DNA of 64,000 bases from HB2-32-21 sp041603535 (GCA_041603535.1 JBFIEE010000001.1:1-64000), one strand, 5' to 3'. Shown: positions 53,202-62,808, counted from the stretch's first letter. Numbers and translations: made by a program. Notes: generated by a model not told the origin, from the sequence alone.

Positions 53202-53552
53202 TTACTCGCGCTCCCTCTGAGTAAAATCGCCGGGGCGCATCGACCAGAGTTTTTCAAGATCGTAAAACAGCCTAGTCTCTGGCAGCATGACGTGCACAAC
53301 CGTATCACCACAATCCACTAACACCCATTCGCCTGACTCCATACCCTCTACCCCAAGCGGTCGGAAACCGGCTTTCTTACAATCTTCTACAACCGCGTTG
53401 GCCAATGCTTTCACCTGCCTGCTGGTATTGCCGCTCACCACCACCATGGTATCCATGACGTCGGTGAGGTCCGTGACATCAAGGCTGACAATGTCGATGC
53501 CTTTTACGGATTCCAGTGCATTGATTATGATTTCATCGAGTTCCCGCTTCAT
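53202..53552 (-). CDS. rsfS: Ribosomal silencing factor RsfS
   Basis: This 116-residue protein binds L14 and blocks subunit joining in starvation. It has DVMDTMVVVSGNTSRQVKAL near 31-50 and GMESGEWVLVDCGDTVVHVM near 69-88, matching the family. It overlaps nadD by four bases and precedes rlmH. Length is as expected. Confidence 0.97.
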   Translation of the reverse strand: MKRELDEIIINALESVKGIDIVSLDVTDLTDVMDTMVVVSGNTSRQVKALANAVVEDCKKAGFRPLGVEGMESGEWVLVDCGDTVVHVMLPETRLFYDLEKLWSMRPGDFTQRERE

Positions 53553-54196
53553 GGACTACCCTGCCGATACAGTTGGTGTTGATGGATATAATTCAGTACG
53601 TTATCCGGCACAAGGTAGCGCACCGATCGTCTCTGGCTCAGACTTACTCGTAACATTGACGACGAAACCGGCAGCAGGGTCATCGCCCGAATCAGTATCC
53701 GGCCGCATGGCGCCGCCCCAAGGCAGGTGGCGTCGCTTACCAGCTTATCCTGCACCCAGTCCGCCACCGATCCGCTGGTTGGCAAATGCCACCCCGGCCG
53801 CGCCACCACAACCAGATGGGCAAGCTCGACGATATCACGCCACCGGTGCCAGCTATCGAGATTAACCAGGGAATCCATGCCTACACAAAGATAAAGCGGC
53901 GCATCTTGACCTATTTCACGACGCAGACCCTCCAGGGTTTCAACGGTGTACGACGGTCCCGGTCGTCGCAGTTCGCGATCATCAGCAAACAGGCCTGGTT
54001 CAGCGTCAATGGCCAGACGCAGCATGGCCAGCCGGTGCTCAGCAGAAACTATTGGTTGCTCGCGATGCGGCGGCCGTGCGCAGGGCACAATGTGCATTTG
54101 CTGCACCTTCAGGTATTCGCGCAATTCAACGCAGATCCTTAAGTGCCCAATATGCACTGGGTTAAAGGTGCCGCCAAACATTCCGGTCGCTTTCAA
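53549..54196 (-). CDS. nadD: Nicotinate-nucleotide adenylyltransferase NadD
   Basis: This 215-residue enzyme makes deamido-NAD from nicotinate mononucleotide and ATP. It has GGTFNPVHIGHLRI at 8-21 (nucleotidyltransferase HxGH), then a middle domain and the end motif SSSMLRVSLSQRRSVRYLV, with SxxxR/S near 177-187. This motif is usually ISSTxIR; here SSSMLR keeps it. It overlaps the next gene, rsfS. Confidence 0.95.
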   Translation of the reverse strand: MKATGMFGGTFNPVHIGHLRICVELREYLKVQQMHIVPCARPPHREQPIVSAEHRLAMLRLAIDAEPGLFADDRELRRPGPSYTVETLEGLRREIGQDAPLYLCVGMDSLVNLDSWHRWRDIVELAHLVVVARPGWHLPTSGSVADWVQDKLVSDATCLGAAPCGRILIRAMTLLPVSSSMLRVSLSQRRSVRYLVPDNVLNYIHQHQLYRQGSP

Positions 54197-54254
54197 AACC
54201 TGCCTGCAGCCAGTTTGTGAGCGTCAACCCGATGGTTTGTCATGAACGCGACAT

Positions 54255-55523
54255 TTACTGGCGAACGTGTCCGTCGCCCAGCACAATATACTTCTGGCTG
54301 GTCAAACCCTCCAGTCCGACCGGACCTCGAGCGTGAATTTTGTCTGTCGATATGCCAATTTCCGCACCCAGACCATACTCAAAACCGTCGGCGAATCTCG
54401 TCGAGGCGTTAATCATCACTGAACTGGAATCAACCTCTCTGATAAAACGCCGCCCAGTGGTGTAGTTCTCGGTAACAATGGTGTCGGTGTGATGGGATCC
54501 ATAGGTGGATATATGCTCAATAGCAGCATCGACACCTGAAACAACACGAACTGCCAGCACCGGGGCAAGATACTCTTCGTACCAGTCCGCCTCAGTGGCA
54601 ACAGTGCACGCCAGGCCGGCCCCACCGATGATGCTTCGAGCCCGTTCACAGCCTCGTATCTCCACGCCTGCCTTAACGTAGGCAGCGGCGAGCAGCGGCA
54701 ATATACTCTCGGCAAGGACCTCAGAGACCAGCAACGTCTCCATGGCATTGCACACGCCATAGCGGTGCGTTTTCGCATTCAGCGCAATCCGGTAGGCTTT
54801 GTCGGGGTCGGCCTGATCATCGATATAAACATGACAGACACCGTCCAGATGCTTTATCACCGGCACGCGCGCTTCTCGGCTAATGCGCTCAATCAAACCT
54901 TTACCACCGCGTGGCACGATAACGTCGACAAAGCCGGACATGGTTACCAGACACCCAACGGCAGCCCGGTCGGTTGTTTCGATCACCTGCACCGCGTCGT
55001 CAGGCAGCCCCGCGGCCCGCAAGCCGTTGCGAATACAGCCGGCAATGGCCTGGTTGGAGTGAATCGCCTCGCTGCCACCGCGCAAAATGGTTGCATTACC
55101 CGACTTCAGACACAAACTGGCTGCCTCCGCCGTGACGTTGGGCCTCGACTCGTAAATAATCCCGACCACGCCAAGGGGCACACGCATTTTCCCCACCTGA
55201 ATGCCGCTTGGGCGATAGTTCATACCGCTTATTTCACCAACCGGATCCGGCAGCGCAGCGACCTGATGCAGCCCCTCGATCATGCCATCGATGCGACCCG
55301 GAGTCAGTTCCAGCCGATCAAGCAGCGCCGGCTCCAGGCCGTTGTTGCGACCGGCTTCCATATCTTTTGCATTAGCGCTGGCCAGCGCCGTACGCTCGCT
55401 ATCCAGCACCTGTGCGATAGCCAGTAACGCCTGATTTTTGCTATCGGTACTAGCGCTCGCCATTGTTCGCGAAGCGGTTCGGGCATTGCTACCCACCCGC
55501 TGCATATAGGCCTCGATATCCAT
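54255..55523 (-). CDS. proA: Gamma-glutamyl phosphate reductase ProA
   Basis: This 422-residue NADPH-dependent reductase works in proline synthesis. The catalytic Cys is in KTHRYGVCNAMET near 260-272, and the end motif GPVGLEGLTSQKYI is conserved. The start is ATG 55523 (MDIEAYMQ), with weak AGAGAAA before it; a GTG-started frame from 55550 adds nine residues. It begins the nadD/rsfS/rlmH block, but no proB is present. Confidence 0.95.
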   Translation of the reverse strand: MDIEAYMQRVGSNARTASRTMASASTDSKNQALLAIAQVLDSERTALASANAKDMEAGRNNGLEPALLDRLELTPGRIDGMIEGLHQVAALPDPVGEISGMNYRPSGIQVGKMRVPLGVVGIIYESRPNVTAEAASLCLKSGNATILRGGSEAIHSNQAIAGCIRNGLRAAGLPDDAVQVIETTDRAAVGCLVTMSGFVDVIVPRGGKGLIERISREARVPVIKHLDGVCHVYIDDQADPDKAYRIALNAKTHRYGVCNAMETLLVSEVLAESILPLLAAAYVKAGVEIRGCERARSIIGGAGLACTVATEADWYEEYLAPVLAVRVVSGVDAAIEHISTYGSHHTDTIVTENYTTGRRFIREVDSSSVMINASTRFADGFEYGLGAEIGISTDKIHARGPVGLEGLTSQKYIVLGDGHVRQ

Positions 55524-55829
55524 TGCTTTTCTCTGAATGATTTCTCTCACTTAACCACAGGACTGACGTTACCTGAGCCAGGGCACGGGCCCATTATACA
55601 ACCCCACTACGAGCGCGTCAGATTGCATCAATGACCGCCTATACGCGGGTACCACATAATGGTACTCGTGCCATCCGCTGGCAAAACCGGGATTGGGCAG
55701 TAAACCCTCACTAACAACCCCGCCCCCGACCCTGTTTGCGCCGTTTTTGCTTTTCGTTCACTATCGCTCGCGGTGCATCGGGTACACCACAGCATATCGA
55801 CAGCGACACTTTAATTGGGGAAACCACAC

Positions 55830-56291
55830 ATGAAAAAAATCGGTTGCGGCTTTTACTGGCAGGACCTCCAGGTCGGCGAACAATACGAAACCTGGGGAAG
55901 AACAGTCATGGAAGCCGATATCTGTAACTTCATTAATCTGGTGGGTTTACACGAAGTTGTGTTTTCAGACCGCGAATTTCTACGCGAGAAATCTGTGATC
56001 AAAGAGCCATTCGCGCCCGGCGCGTTGGTCTACAGCTTCGCCGAAGGCCTGCTGCTGCCTACCATGCAGGGTACCGGCATGGCCTTTCTAAATATGGAGC
56101 TCGATATGAAGCGGCCATGCCTGGCGGGCGATACGATTCATGTCGAATTTGAGATCACCGAGGTCCGCAAGACCAGCAAAGGGAATCGTGGTCTGGTAAG
56201 AACTTTCAACAGGGTACTCAACCAGCACGGAGAGGAGGTACTCACCTATAACCCACTGCGCATGTTAAAGGGTCGACCAGAGGCGGACTGA
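55830..56291 (+). CDS. MaoC-like dehydratase-domain protein
   Basis: This 153-residue single hot-dog domain has AFL-type motif PGALVYSFAEGL near 62-73 and an N-terminal MKKIGCGFYWQDLQVGEQYETWGRTV-type start (about 1-25). The conserved hydratase Asp/His pair expected near residue 35-40 (D-x4-H) reads as VGLHEVVFSD, so it may be a hydratase or a thioesterase-like relative. The start at ATG 55830 follows GGGGA and not the earlier ATG at 55815. It may take part in acyl-CoA or ketone breakdown; it is alone here. Confidence 0.85.
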   Translation: MKKIGCGFYWQDLQVGEQYETWGRTVMEADICNFINLVGLHEVVFSDREFLREKSVIKEPFAPGALVYSFAEGLLLPTMQGTGMAFLNMELDMKRPCLAGDTIHVEFEITEVRKTSKGNRGLVRTFNRVLNQHGEEVLTYNPLRMLKGRPEAD

Positions 56292-56328
56292 GGCTCTACC
56301 GCGCCATCCACAGTCCAGCAGATGCCTG

Positions 56329-56922
56329 CTAACGCTGGCGCATGCGCAGTTCGATCACCCATTTTTTAATTTCGAAAAGTCGCGCGTCCACGTCGTCAAT
56401 CGCCAGTAGCGACATTTTTAACCCTGTCTGGACTGGCAGAACGCTGGCAAGCCGCCACGCCAGCGTCGCCTTGTTCAGACCTTCCATGAAGGTCGTGGTA
56501 TCTACACCCATGTGTTTGGCGAGACTTTCCAGCATATCGATGAGATCGTCTTCGTCGAAAGTAACCGGTTCTTCCGCATCGGCATCATAAATTTCTGCAT
56601 TGGCTAGCAGCAAACCGTCCTCCTCAACACGGGTGTCAAGCACATGAAGCCGCTGCTCCCCCCTGATAACGATCCCGAACAGACCGTTATCCAGTTGATC
56701 CCAATCATGAATTGCGACCAGCGTGCCCCAGGGGTAAATTTCGGGAGTTTTACCAACCTCCTTACCACTGGTAATGGGTACGACGCCAAAAGGCTTTTGC
56801 GTCGCCAGGCATTCGCGCACAAGTCGCAGGTAGCGTTGCTCAAAAATCTGCATCCGGGTCGCCATTGTCGGGTACAGCACTAGCTGCAAGGGAAAGATGG
56901 GGATTTCGGTTCTGGTCGTCAT
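56329..56922 (-). CDS. Lon N-terminal substrate-binding domain protein
   Basis: This 197-residue stand-alone LON_substr_bdg domain has IPIFPLQLVLYPTMATRMQIFEQRYLRL-type start (about 6-33) and GTLVAIHDWDQL near 68-79. A C-terminal helical bundle (about 120-190) follows. It lacks any AAA or protease domain. Function unknown; it may bind damaged or regulatory proteins. ATG 56922 begins the homologous part. The frame is open further upstream to 57063. Confidence 0.9.
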   Translation of the reverse strand: MTTRTEIPIFPLQLVLYPTMATRMQIFEQRYLRLVRECLATQKPFGVVPITSGKEVGKTPEIYPWGTLVAIHDWDQLDNGLFGIVIRGEQRLHVLDTRVEEDGLLLANAEIYDADAEEPVTFDEDDLIDMLESLAKHMGVDTTTFMEGLNKATLAWRLASVLPVQTGLKMSLLAIDDVDARLFEIKKWVIELRMRQR

Positions 56923-57201
56923 ATCAGCTACATTTAGATATCCATTTAACAACGGGTAGATTATCAAAAATCCGGCATCGTAGTTTGTGCGTGTCTCCAA
57001 CCGACAAAGTGTCGGCAACAACTGGCCGTAAATCGGCATGCCCACGGCAGTTCGCAATCCCACCCCAGCCCTTAGTTGAACAGTCTCGCACCATCATTGT
57101 GCGCTGTACAAGTGTACGTGGATTAATTACCCTCGCCTCTGCTGGCCAGCACAGCTGCACCATAGAAAACTACGCTTACCCAAAATTTGAGGACAATAAA
57201 A

Positions 57202-57645
57202 ATGAACGAGCCTGTGATGATTACCGAAACTTTGATGATGAATGCGCCGCTTACTGCACTCGCCGGTTTTGCCGGCTGGACACTCCTGTTAGCGCTCATC
57301 GTCGCCAACACCCGGGTGGCCAACTTTATCGGCGGCGCTAAAATACCGATCAACAAATTCTCACCGAGCGGCGAAGATTTACCGGGGTTTGGTCACCGTG
57401 TTACGCGCGCGCATCTCAATTGTGTAGAAAACCTGCCAATTTTTGCGGCACTTGTTGCGGCCGCCGGATTATCCGGTCAGTTCAGTATCATGGAAGGTAC
57501 CGTCATGTATGTGCTCTATGCTCGCATCGGTCAGTCGGTTGCCCATATGATTTCCACAGCGTCGCTGGTGGTGTGGATACGAGCCACGTTCTTTTTTGTG
57601 CAAATCCTGCTGATGGCGTACTACGCCACCCAGTTACTCTTTTAA
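57202..57645 (+). CDS. MAPEG-family membrane protein
   Basis: This 147-residue protein has four membrane segments (about 15-35, 75-95, 98-118 and 122-142) and the MAPEG motif ENLPIFAALV near 77-86, plus a conserved Arg in YARIGQSVAHM. Relatives act on glutathione or leukotriene-like substrates, often as detoxifying enzymes; this bacterial one has no proven reaction. GAGG precedes ATG 57202 by nine bases; a TTG-started frame begins at 57187. Confidence 0.88.
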   Translation: MNEPVMITETLMMNAPLTALAGFAGWTLLLALIVANTRVANFIGGAKIPINKFSPSGEDLPGFGHRVTRAHLNCVENLPIFAALVAAAGLSGQFSIMEGTVMYVLYARIGQSVAHMISTASLVVWIRATFFFVQILLMAYYATQLLF

Positions 57646-57669
57646 AGCAGACTTTTTCGCGCTGGCCAG

Positions 57670-57704
57670 GGCACTGGCACTCGCTATGAGCAAGTGCCAG
57701 TGCC
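57670..57704 (+). promoter_or_regulatory. 12-bp perfect stem-loop after the MAPEG gene
   Basis: GGCACTGGCACT (57670-57681) pairs with AGTGCCAGTGCC (57693-57704) around 11 bases; each arm is itself a direct GGCACT repeat. It lies 25 bases past the MAPEG stop, has no T-run after it, and may end the message or serve as a regulator site. Confidence 0.5.
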
Positions 57705-57912
57705 AGAAGGCGGGCGGAAGTGCCAACCCGCTAAAATATTCAGGCATCGATCTCTTTGCCAATAATCGTCCCAATACGCCGGTAAAGATACCGTAATGAC
57801 AGCATAGACCTTGATACAGATTAAGTTCTTTCGATAAACGGCAATTTAGCTGTGTTGACGGTTCGGGGTTTGATGCTACCTTGTGCCTTTGCCTCAGGGG
57901 CGATGACCGCCG

Positions 57913-59070
57913 ATGCGCAAATTTATTTCCATCGTTATGCTAGCTGCCTTTGTTTCTGTCGCCTACTGGTATTTCACGCGTAGCGAACCGGTATCAGTTT
58001 ATTTGACCGCGATAGAAAAAGGCCTGGTTGAAGCAACCGTTGCCAACACCCGAGCTGGCACCATCAAAGCCTGCCAGCGATCACGACTGTCCATGCCCAT
58101 CGGCGGCCAGGTGGCCGAATTGCTGGTCGACGAGGGTGATTATGTCAAGGCCGGTCAGGTGCTGATTCGCTTGTGGAATGACGACCAGGCCGCACGCGTT
58201 GCGGAGCACAAGGGCCGCCTGGCGGTTAGCCGCGAAGCCCGCAAAGAAAGCTGCGATACGGCGGCGCTCGACGCAAGGGAATGGCGTCGCCAGCAAAGTC
58301 TGGCGACAAAAAAGCTGATCTCCGAAGACCGACTCGACGCTGCACAGACCCACGCTCGCGTCTCTGCCTTTGCTTGCGCAAGGGCCCAGGCCGGGATAAC
58401 TTCCGCCGAAGCGGCTTTGCAGCTGCAGAAAGCACTGTACGAGAAAACCTTACTGAGAGCGCCTTTTGCCGGTGTCGTCGCCGAAATCAACGGCGAGATC
58501 GGTGAGTACATCACGCCGTCCCCACCGGGGGTGGCCACCCCACCGGCTGTTGACCTGATAGGTAACGATTGTCTCTACGCGTCGGCACCCATCGATGAAG
58601 TAGATGCGGCCGACATTCGCCTCGGCATGCCCGCAAAAATATCCCTTGATGCGTTTCGGGGACGTATTTTTGAGGGGTCCGTCACGCGCATCGCACCTTA
58701 CGTCAAGGAGTTTGAAAAGCAGGCTCGTACCGTCGACATAGATGTCACGTTTACCGCAATCCCGGGAGATATTACCCTGCTGATCGGCTACAGCGCCGAT
58801 ATCGAAATTATCCTTGAGCAACGCCACGACGTCCTGCGGGTGGCGACAGAGGCAGTCATAGGCGGCAATCACGTCCTGCGTTATAACGCGCACAGCGCTC
58901 AACTTGAAAGCGTCAGCATGACCCCCGGCATCAGTAACTGGACGTATACCGAGATAACAAGTGGTCTGGATGAAGGCGACTCGGTGCTGCTGTCACTGGA
59001 TACCGAAGGCGCTGTCGAGGGCGCTGTAGTGAAGCCTCTCCGTAGCGATGCCGACACCGCGCCGCCGTAA
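57913..59070 (+). CDS. Periplasmic adaptor subunit (MacA/HlyD type)
   Basis: This 385-residue membrane-fusion protein has one N-terminal membrane helix (about 5-20), a lipoyl-like domain (GQVAELLVDEGDYVKAGQVL near 59-78), a coiled-coil hairpin (about 95-185) and beta-barrel regions. It would bridge inner-membrane export to the outer membrane. The next three genes are an ABC ATPase and two FtsX-type permeases, so it forms a MacAB-like exporter. No outer-membrane factor gene is close by. Confidence 0.9.
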   Translation: MRKFISIVMLAAFVSVAYWYFTRSEPVSVYLTAIEKGLVEATVANTRAGTIKACQRSRLSMPIGGQVAELLVDEGDYVKAGQVLIRLWNDDQAARVAEHKGRLAVSREARKESCDTAALDAREWRRQQSLATKKLISEDRLDAAQTHARVSAFACARAQAGITSAEAALQLQKALYEKTLLRAPFAGVVAEINGEIGEYITPSPPGVATPPAVDLIGNDCLYASAPIDEVDAADIRLGMPAKISLDAFRGRIFEGSVTRIAPYVKEFEKQARTVDIDVTFTAIPGDITLLIGYSADIEIILEQRHDVLRVATEAVIGGNHVLRYNAHSAQLESVSMTPGISNWTYTEITSGLDEGDSVLLSLDTEGAVEGAVVKPLRSDADTAPP

Positions 59071-59160
59071 TGGCTTGCAATACCAATGATTCGCTTCGGG
59101 GAGCTGATGAAACTACGGAACCTGGTTTAACGGCGGGGCCGGGTTAGGCGACGGAAACCC

Positions 59161-59853
59161 ATGATCGAACTAAAGCAGCTAAGCCGAGATTTCCAGATCG
59201 GCGACCAGACAGTTCATGCCCTTGATCATGTCGATCTCAGCATCAATGGCGGCGAGTATCTGTCGGTGATGGGGCCCTCCGGGTCGGGCAAATCAACCCT
59301 GCTCAACATGCTCGGCCTGCTCGACAAGCCCAGTGCCGGCGAATACCTGCTCGACGCGCAAGCGACCAGCCGCCTCAAGGAAGAACGTCGGGCGGTGTTG
59401 CGGAGTCAATACATCGGTTTTGTTTTTCAAAGCTATCACCTCATCCCAAGACTCACCGCTCGGGAAAACATTGAGCTGCCACTGATGCTGGCAGGCGTTG
59501 CCCCAAAAATCCGCCACTCGACGGTGGCCGAGTTACTGCACCGCCTCGATTTGACCGACCGCGCCGAACACAACCCCAGTCAGCTTTCCGGCGGGCAACG
59601 CCAGCGTGTGGCCATCGGCCGGGCGATTGTTATGAAGCCCAAATTACTGCTCGCCGACGAACCAACCGGCAACCTGGATTCCAAATCCGGTCTGGAAGTA
59701 ATGTCCGTCCTGGAAGAGCTCAACACGAGCGGCATAACCTTGCTGGTGGTAACACACGATGAGGCGATTGGCTCAAGAGCCCGGCGGCGACTGCACATGA
59801 TCGACGGTCGTGTCGCACAAGACTGGCGTCCCACCGATTCCGGTAATCAATAA
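59161..59853 (+). CDS. ABC transporter ATPase (MacB/LolD-like)
   Basis: This 230-residue ATPase has Walker A GPSGSGKST at 39-47, the Q-loop, signature LSGGQRQR near 139-146 and Walker B LLLADEPTGNLD near 159-170, followed by the H-loop VTHDE. It belongs to the FtsE/LolD/MacB type. It is translated with the permease at 59853 (stop/start overlap) and acts with both permeases and the adaptor. Confidence 0.95.
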   Translation: MIELKQLSRDFQIGDQTVHALDHVDLSINGGEYLSVMGPSGSGKSTLLNMLGLLDKPSAGEYLLDAQATSRLKEERRAVLRSQYIGFVFQSYHLIPRLTARENIELPLMLAGVAPKIRHSTVAELLHRLDLTDRAEHNPSQLSGGQRQRVAIGRAIVMKPKLLLADEPTGNLDSKSGLEVMSVLEELNTSGITLLVVTHDEAIGSRARRRLHMIDGRVAQDWRPTDSGNQ

Positions 59854-61073
59854 TGCTTTTTTACGACCTGCTGAAATTTAATTTCAAAGTAGTCAGCCGC
59901 CAACGGATCCGCTCTGTCATGTTGTTAATCGCCGTCGCCATCGGCGTACTGGCCATTAACTTACTGACCGGGATCGGCGAAGGCGGCAAGCAATTTGTCC
60001 TTGGCGAGTTCAATTTGCTGGGCAAAAACGTGCTAATTATGGTACCGGGCAAAAAGGAAACCACTGGTGGCATACCTCCCTTGACCGGCGAAACCACGCG
60101 GGATCTAACGTTACGCGATGCCGAAGCAATACTGCGTCTGCCTGATGTCTCTGCGGTAGCGCCGCTAATCCCCGGAAAATTGGCGATCTCCCACGGCCGA
60201 CTTAGCCGGGAGGCATTTACCATTGGCACCAACCGGGCGTTTTTCAGAATCAGACAACTGCAGGTGGCCCAGGGGACTATACTTCCTGAATTACCTCTGG
60301 ATCAGGCCGAAGCTGTCTGTGTCATCGGCAGTAAATTACGCGATGAACTATTCGGCAAACGTCCGGCTCTCGGCCAGTGGGTGCGCGCCGGTGACAGTCG
60401 CTTCCGAGTCATCGGAATTCTCCAGGACCGAGGCCAGAGTATGGGCCTGGACATGAACGACGCCATCATTATCCCGGTGGCCAGCGCCCAATCACTGTTT
60501 AATACCGAAGGTCTATTCCGGGTCTTTATTGAACTACGCACGCTCCACAGCCTCGACAAGAGCCGCAAGCGCATCACCGGCCTGCTCCAGGTAAGACACG
60601 ACGGTGAGGAAGACGTCACGCTGATCAGCCAGGATTCACTGTTGACCGCCTTCGAAGATATTCTCAACACGATGACACTGGCCGTTGCGGGTATAGCCGC
60701 CATTAGTATGCTGGTGGCCGGCATTCTGATCATGAACGTGTCGCTGATCTCGGTCAGTCAGCGCACCCGTGAAATCGGCTTATTGAAAGCGCTGGGGGCG
60801 CCCGCGCGAACGGTGCGGTTAATCTTTCTTTGTGAAGCAGCGATGATGGCAATGGCAGGCGCCTGCATCGGGCTGCTGCTCAGCACAGCAGCCCTGGCCC
60901 TGGCCCACCGGGCCTACCCGGCTGTGCCTTTTGCCACACCTGACTGGGCGCAAATCGGCTCAGTACTCATCGCCATCATCACCGCTCTGCTATTTGCCGC
61001 TATTCCCGCGCAAAAAGCCGCCAACATGGCACCCGTAGACGCCTTACTCGATAAAAAGGCCGGACAGGGATGA
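59853..61073 (+). CDS. FtsX/MacB-type permease, first copy
   Basis: This 406-residue permease has one N-terminal membrane helix (about 20-40), a periplasmic MacB_PCD-like domain (about 45-265) and three C-terminal membrane helices (FtsX domain, about 270-395, with QRTREIGLLKALGA). It is a MacB-like membrane component lacking its own ATPase. It overlaps the ATPase start by one base and the next permease by four. The two permeases are paralogues. Confidence 0.93.
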   Translation: MLFYDLLKFNFKVVSRQRIRSVMLLIAVAIGVLAINLLTGIGEGGKQFVLGEFNLLGKNVLIMVPGKKETTGGIPPLTGETTRDLTLRDAEAILRLPDVSAVAPLIPGKLAISHGRLSREAFTIGTNRAFFRIRQLQVAQGTILPELPLDQAEAVCVIGSKLRDELFGKRPALGQWVRAGDSRFRVIGILQDRGQSMGLDMNDAIIIPVASAQSLFNTEGLFRVFIELRTLHSLDKSRKRITGLLQVRHDGEEDVTLISQDSLLTAFEDILNTMTLAVAGIAAISMLVAGILIMNVSLISVSQRTREIGLLKALGAPARTVRLIFLCEAAMMAMAGACIGLLLSTAALALAHRAYPAVPFATPDWAQIGSVLIAIITALLFAAIPAQKAANMAPVDALLDKKAGQG

Positions 61074-62266
61074 GGCTCCCTGATGCCCTGCGAATGATCA
61101 TCGCTGCCGTATCTGGCAGTGCTGGCAAAAGCCTTCTCACTGCGCTGGGGATCGGCATCGGTATCGCCGCTGTCACGCTGCTCACCTCTATTGGCGAAGG
61201 CTTGCAACACTATATGCTTAACCAGTTTTCGCAGTTTGGCACCCGGATTGTTGCCATCAATCCCGGCAAGGACATCACACAGGGTATCGGTGGTTTGCTG
61301 TCTTCGGTGCGGCCGCTGAGTCTGGATGACGCCGACTCGCTCGCCACCCTGCCAGGCATCAAGCATGTCGTGCCGGTGGTGCAGGGCGCCGGTGCAGTGG
61401 AGTACGGCAATCGCGAGCGGAAAAGTGACGTTATGGGCGTTGGCCCTGATATGCCGGTAGCCTGGCGCTTTAAAGTAGCCCTTGGCCGCTTTTTGCCAGC
61501 AGATGACAGTCGGCGCAGCCGCGCCTATGCGGTGCTCGGCCATAAAATGAAGGCCGAGCTATTCGGCAATAGCAACCCGCTCGGTCAAACTATTCGTATT
61601 GGCGGCCTACGTTTTCGCGTCATTGGTGTGATTGAAAAAAAAGGTCAGATGCTTGGTTTCGACATGGACGACATTGTCTACATCCCGACTGATAGAGCTC
61701 TGCAAATGTTCAACCGTGAAGGCCTGATGGAAATTGACGTGACATACGGCCCCTCCCACACCTCTCGGCAGATTTCGGAGCGCATTAGTCGACATTTAAT
61801 CGAACGCCACGGCGAGGAGGACTTCACAATAACTACTCAGGATGAAATGCTCGCTACCATGAGCAAGGTACTGCAAATACTCACTATGGGTATCGCTGCA
61901 CTCGGCTCAATTTCTCTGCTGGTAGGCGCGATAGGTATTACCACCATCATGACCACAACAGTACGCGAGCGCACAGGCGAAATCGGCCTGCTACGCGCTA
62001 TTGGCGCCAGTCAGAAGCAAATTTTGACTCTCTTCCTCGGTGAGGCTGTCGTCATCTCAATACTGGGTGGTTTACTGGGCCTGTTAATACTGGGTGCCAT
62101 CCTGATGACATTCAAGGTGGCGGTCCCGGCACTGCCCTTCATTATTAATCCGGCTTATCTGGCAGCGGCCGTCGTGGTCTCCGGTGTGATTGGTCTGCTT
62201 GCGGGGGTTGTGCCCGCTCGCACTGCCGCTCGACTTGACCCGGTAGACGCCCTGCGCGCGGAGTAG
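61070..62266 (+). CDS. FtsX/MacB-type permease, second copy
   Basis: This 398-residue permease has the same layout as its neighbour: N-terminal helix (about 20-40), periplasmic domain with SIGEGLQHYMLNQFS and the end FtsX domain (VRERTGEIGLLRAIGA near 303-318). A heterodimeric pair with the first permease is likely. The ATG/stop overlap implies coupled expression. Substrate unknown: lipid, peptide or toxic compound. Confidence 0.93.
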   Translation: MRLPDALRMIIAAVSGSAGKSLLTALGIGIGIAAVTLLTSIGEGLQHYMLNQFSQFGTRIVAINPGKDITQGIGGLLSSVRPLSLDDADSLATLPGIKHVVPVVQGAGAVEYGNRERKSDVMGVGPDMPVAWRFKVALGRFLPADDSRRSRAYAVLGHKMKAELFGNSNPLGQTIRIGGLRFRVIGVIEKKGQMLGFDMDDIVYIPTDRALQMFNREGLMEIDVTYGPSHTSRQISERISRHLIERHGEEDFTITTQDEMLATMSKVLQILTMGIAALGSISLLVGAIGITTIMTTTVRERTGEIGLLRAIGASQKQILTLFLGEAVVISILGGLLGLLILGAILMTFKVAVPALPFIINPAYLAAAVVVSGVIGLLAGVVPARTAARLDPVDALRAE

Positions 62267-62318
62267 CGACCGCCCCGCTAACGTTGCAACAGCCCGCCAG
62301 GCACATCGCGCCCCTCGC

Positions 62319-62693
62319 TTACTTCACTTTCAATCGGCGCCAGTGGTGCCACACCGTTGTGTAGATCAGTAAATTCAATCCCAGGGCCACAAGCCCCAAC
62401 AGCAACGCGACATGACGTGTCAGGCCGGGCGGATAAATAATGGGCAACAGATAATGTTCGATAAACCCCCCGTCGTAACCTGCCTCATCACCAGCCAGAC
62501 GCAAACTATTTTCCAGGGGGGTTAATGGACAGATCCAGCCAAAAAATTCAATCAGCGAAATCCATACGGCAAGGGGGAGGTGGAAAATGATTAGCCAGCG
62601 TCGCCAAAAGAACAACAGGCCACCCAGCAAGCCATAGACGATCAGCGCCAGGTGTATAACGACAACCAGGTCGGCCAACAATCGATACATCAC
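62319..62693 (-). CDS. DUF2784 membrane protein
   Basis: This 124-residue protein has three or four membrane segments (about 3-28, 31-52, 85-115) and the DUF2784 signature with HLALIVYG, CPLTPLE and GGFIEHYLLPIIYP near 73-88. Function unknown. It stands alone on the minus strand next to the exporter operon. Confidence 0.9.
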   Translation of the reverse strand: MMYRLLADLVVVIHLALIVYGLLGGLLFFWRRWLIIFHLPLAVWISLIEFFGWICPLTPLENSLRLAGDEAGYDGGFIEHYLLPIIYPPGLTRHVALLLGLVALGLNLLIYTTVWHHWRRLKVK

Positions 62694-62714
62694 GGCTTAG
62701 GCAGTTACCAGTTG

Positions 62715-62744
62715 ATGCACTACATCGTTATGCACTACATCGTT
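62715..62744. repeat. Perfect 15-base tandem duplication
   Basis: ATGCACTACATCGTT occurs at 62715-62729 and at once again at 62730-62744, upstream of the DUF2784 gene (start 62693). It is a recent duplication by its perfect match. Confidence 0.85.
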
Positions 62745-62784
62745 GCGGACTTTGCTCGTCAATGTTCGTCGACCGCTGAAGAGC

Positions 62785-62808
62785 GGCGCTATCGTTACTG
62801 ATAGCGCC
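62785..62808. terminator. 9-bp hairpin after small protein gene
   Basis: GGCGCTATC (62785-62793) pairs with GATAGCGCC (62800-62808) around GTTACT. It lies 16 bases past the small gene's stop on the minus strand. It lacks a T-run, so termination strength is doubtful. Confidence 0.5.
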
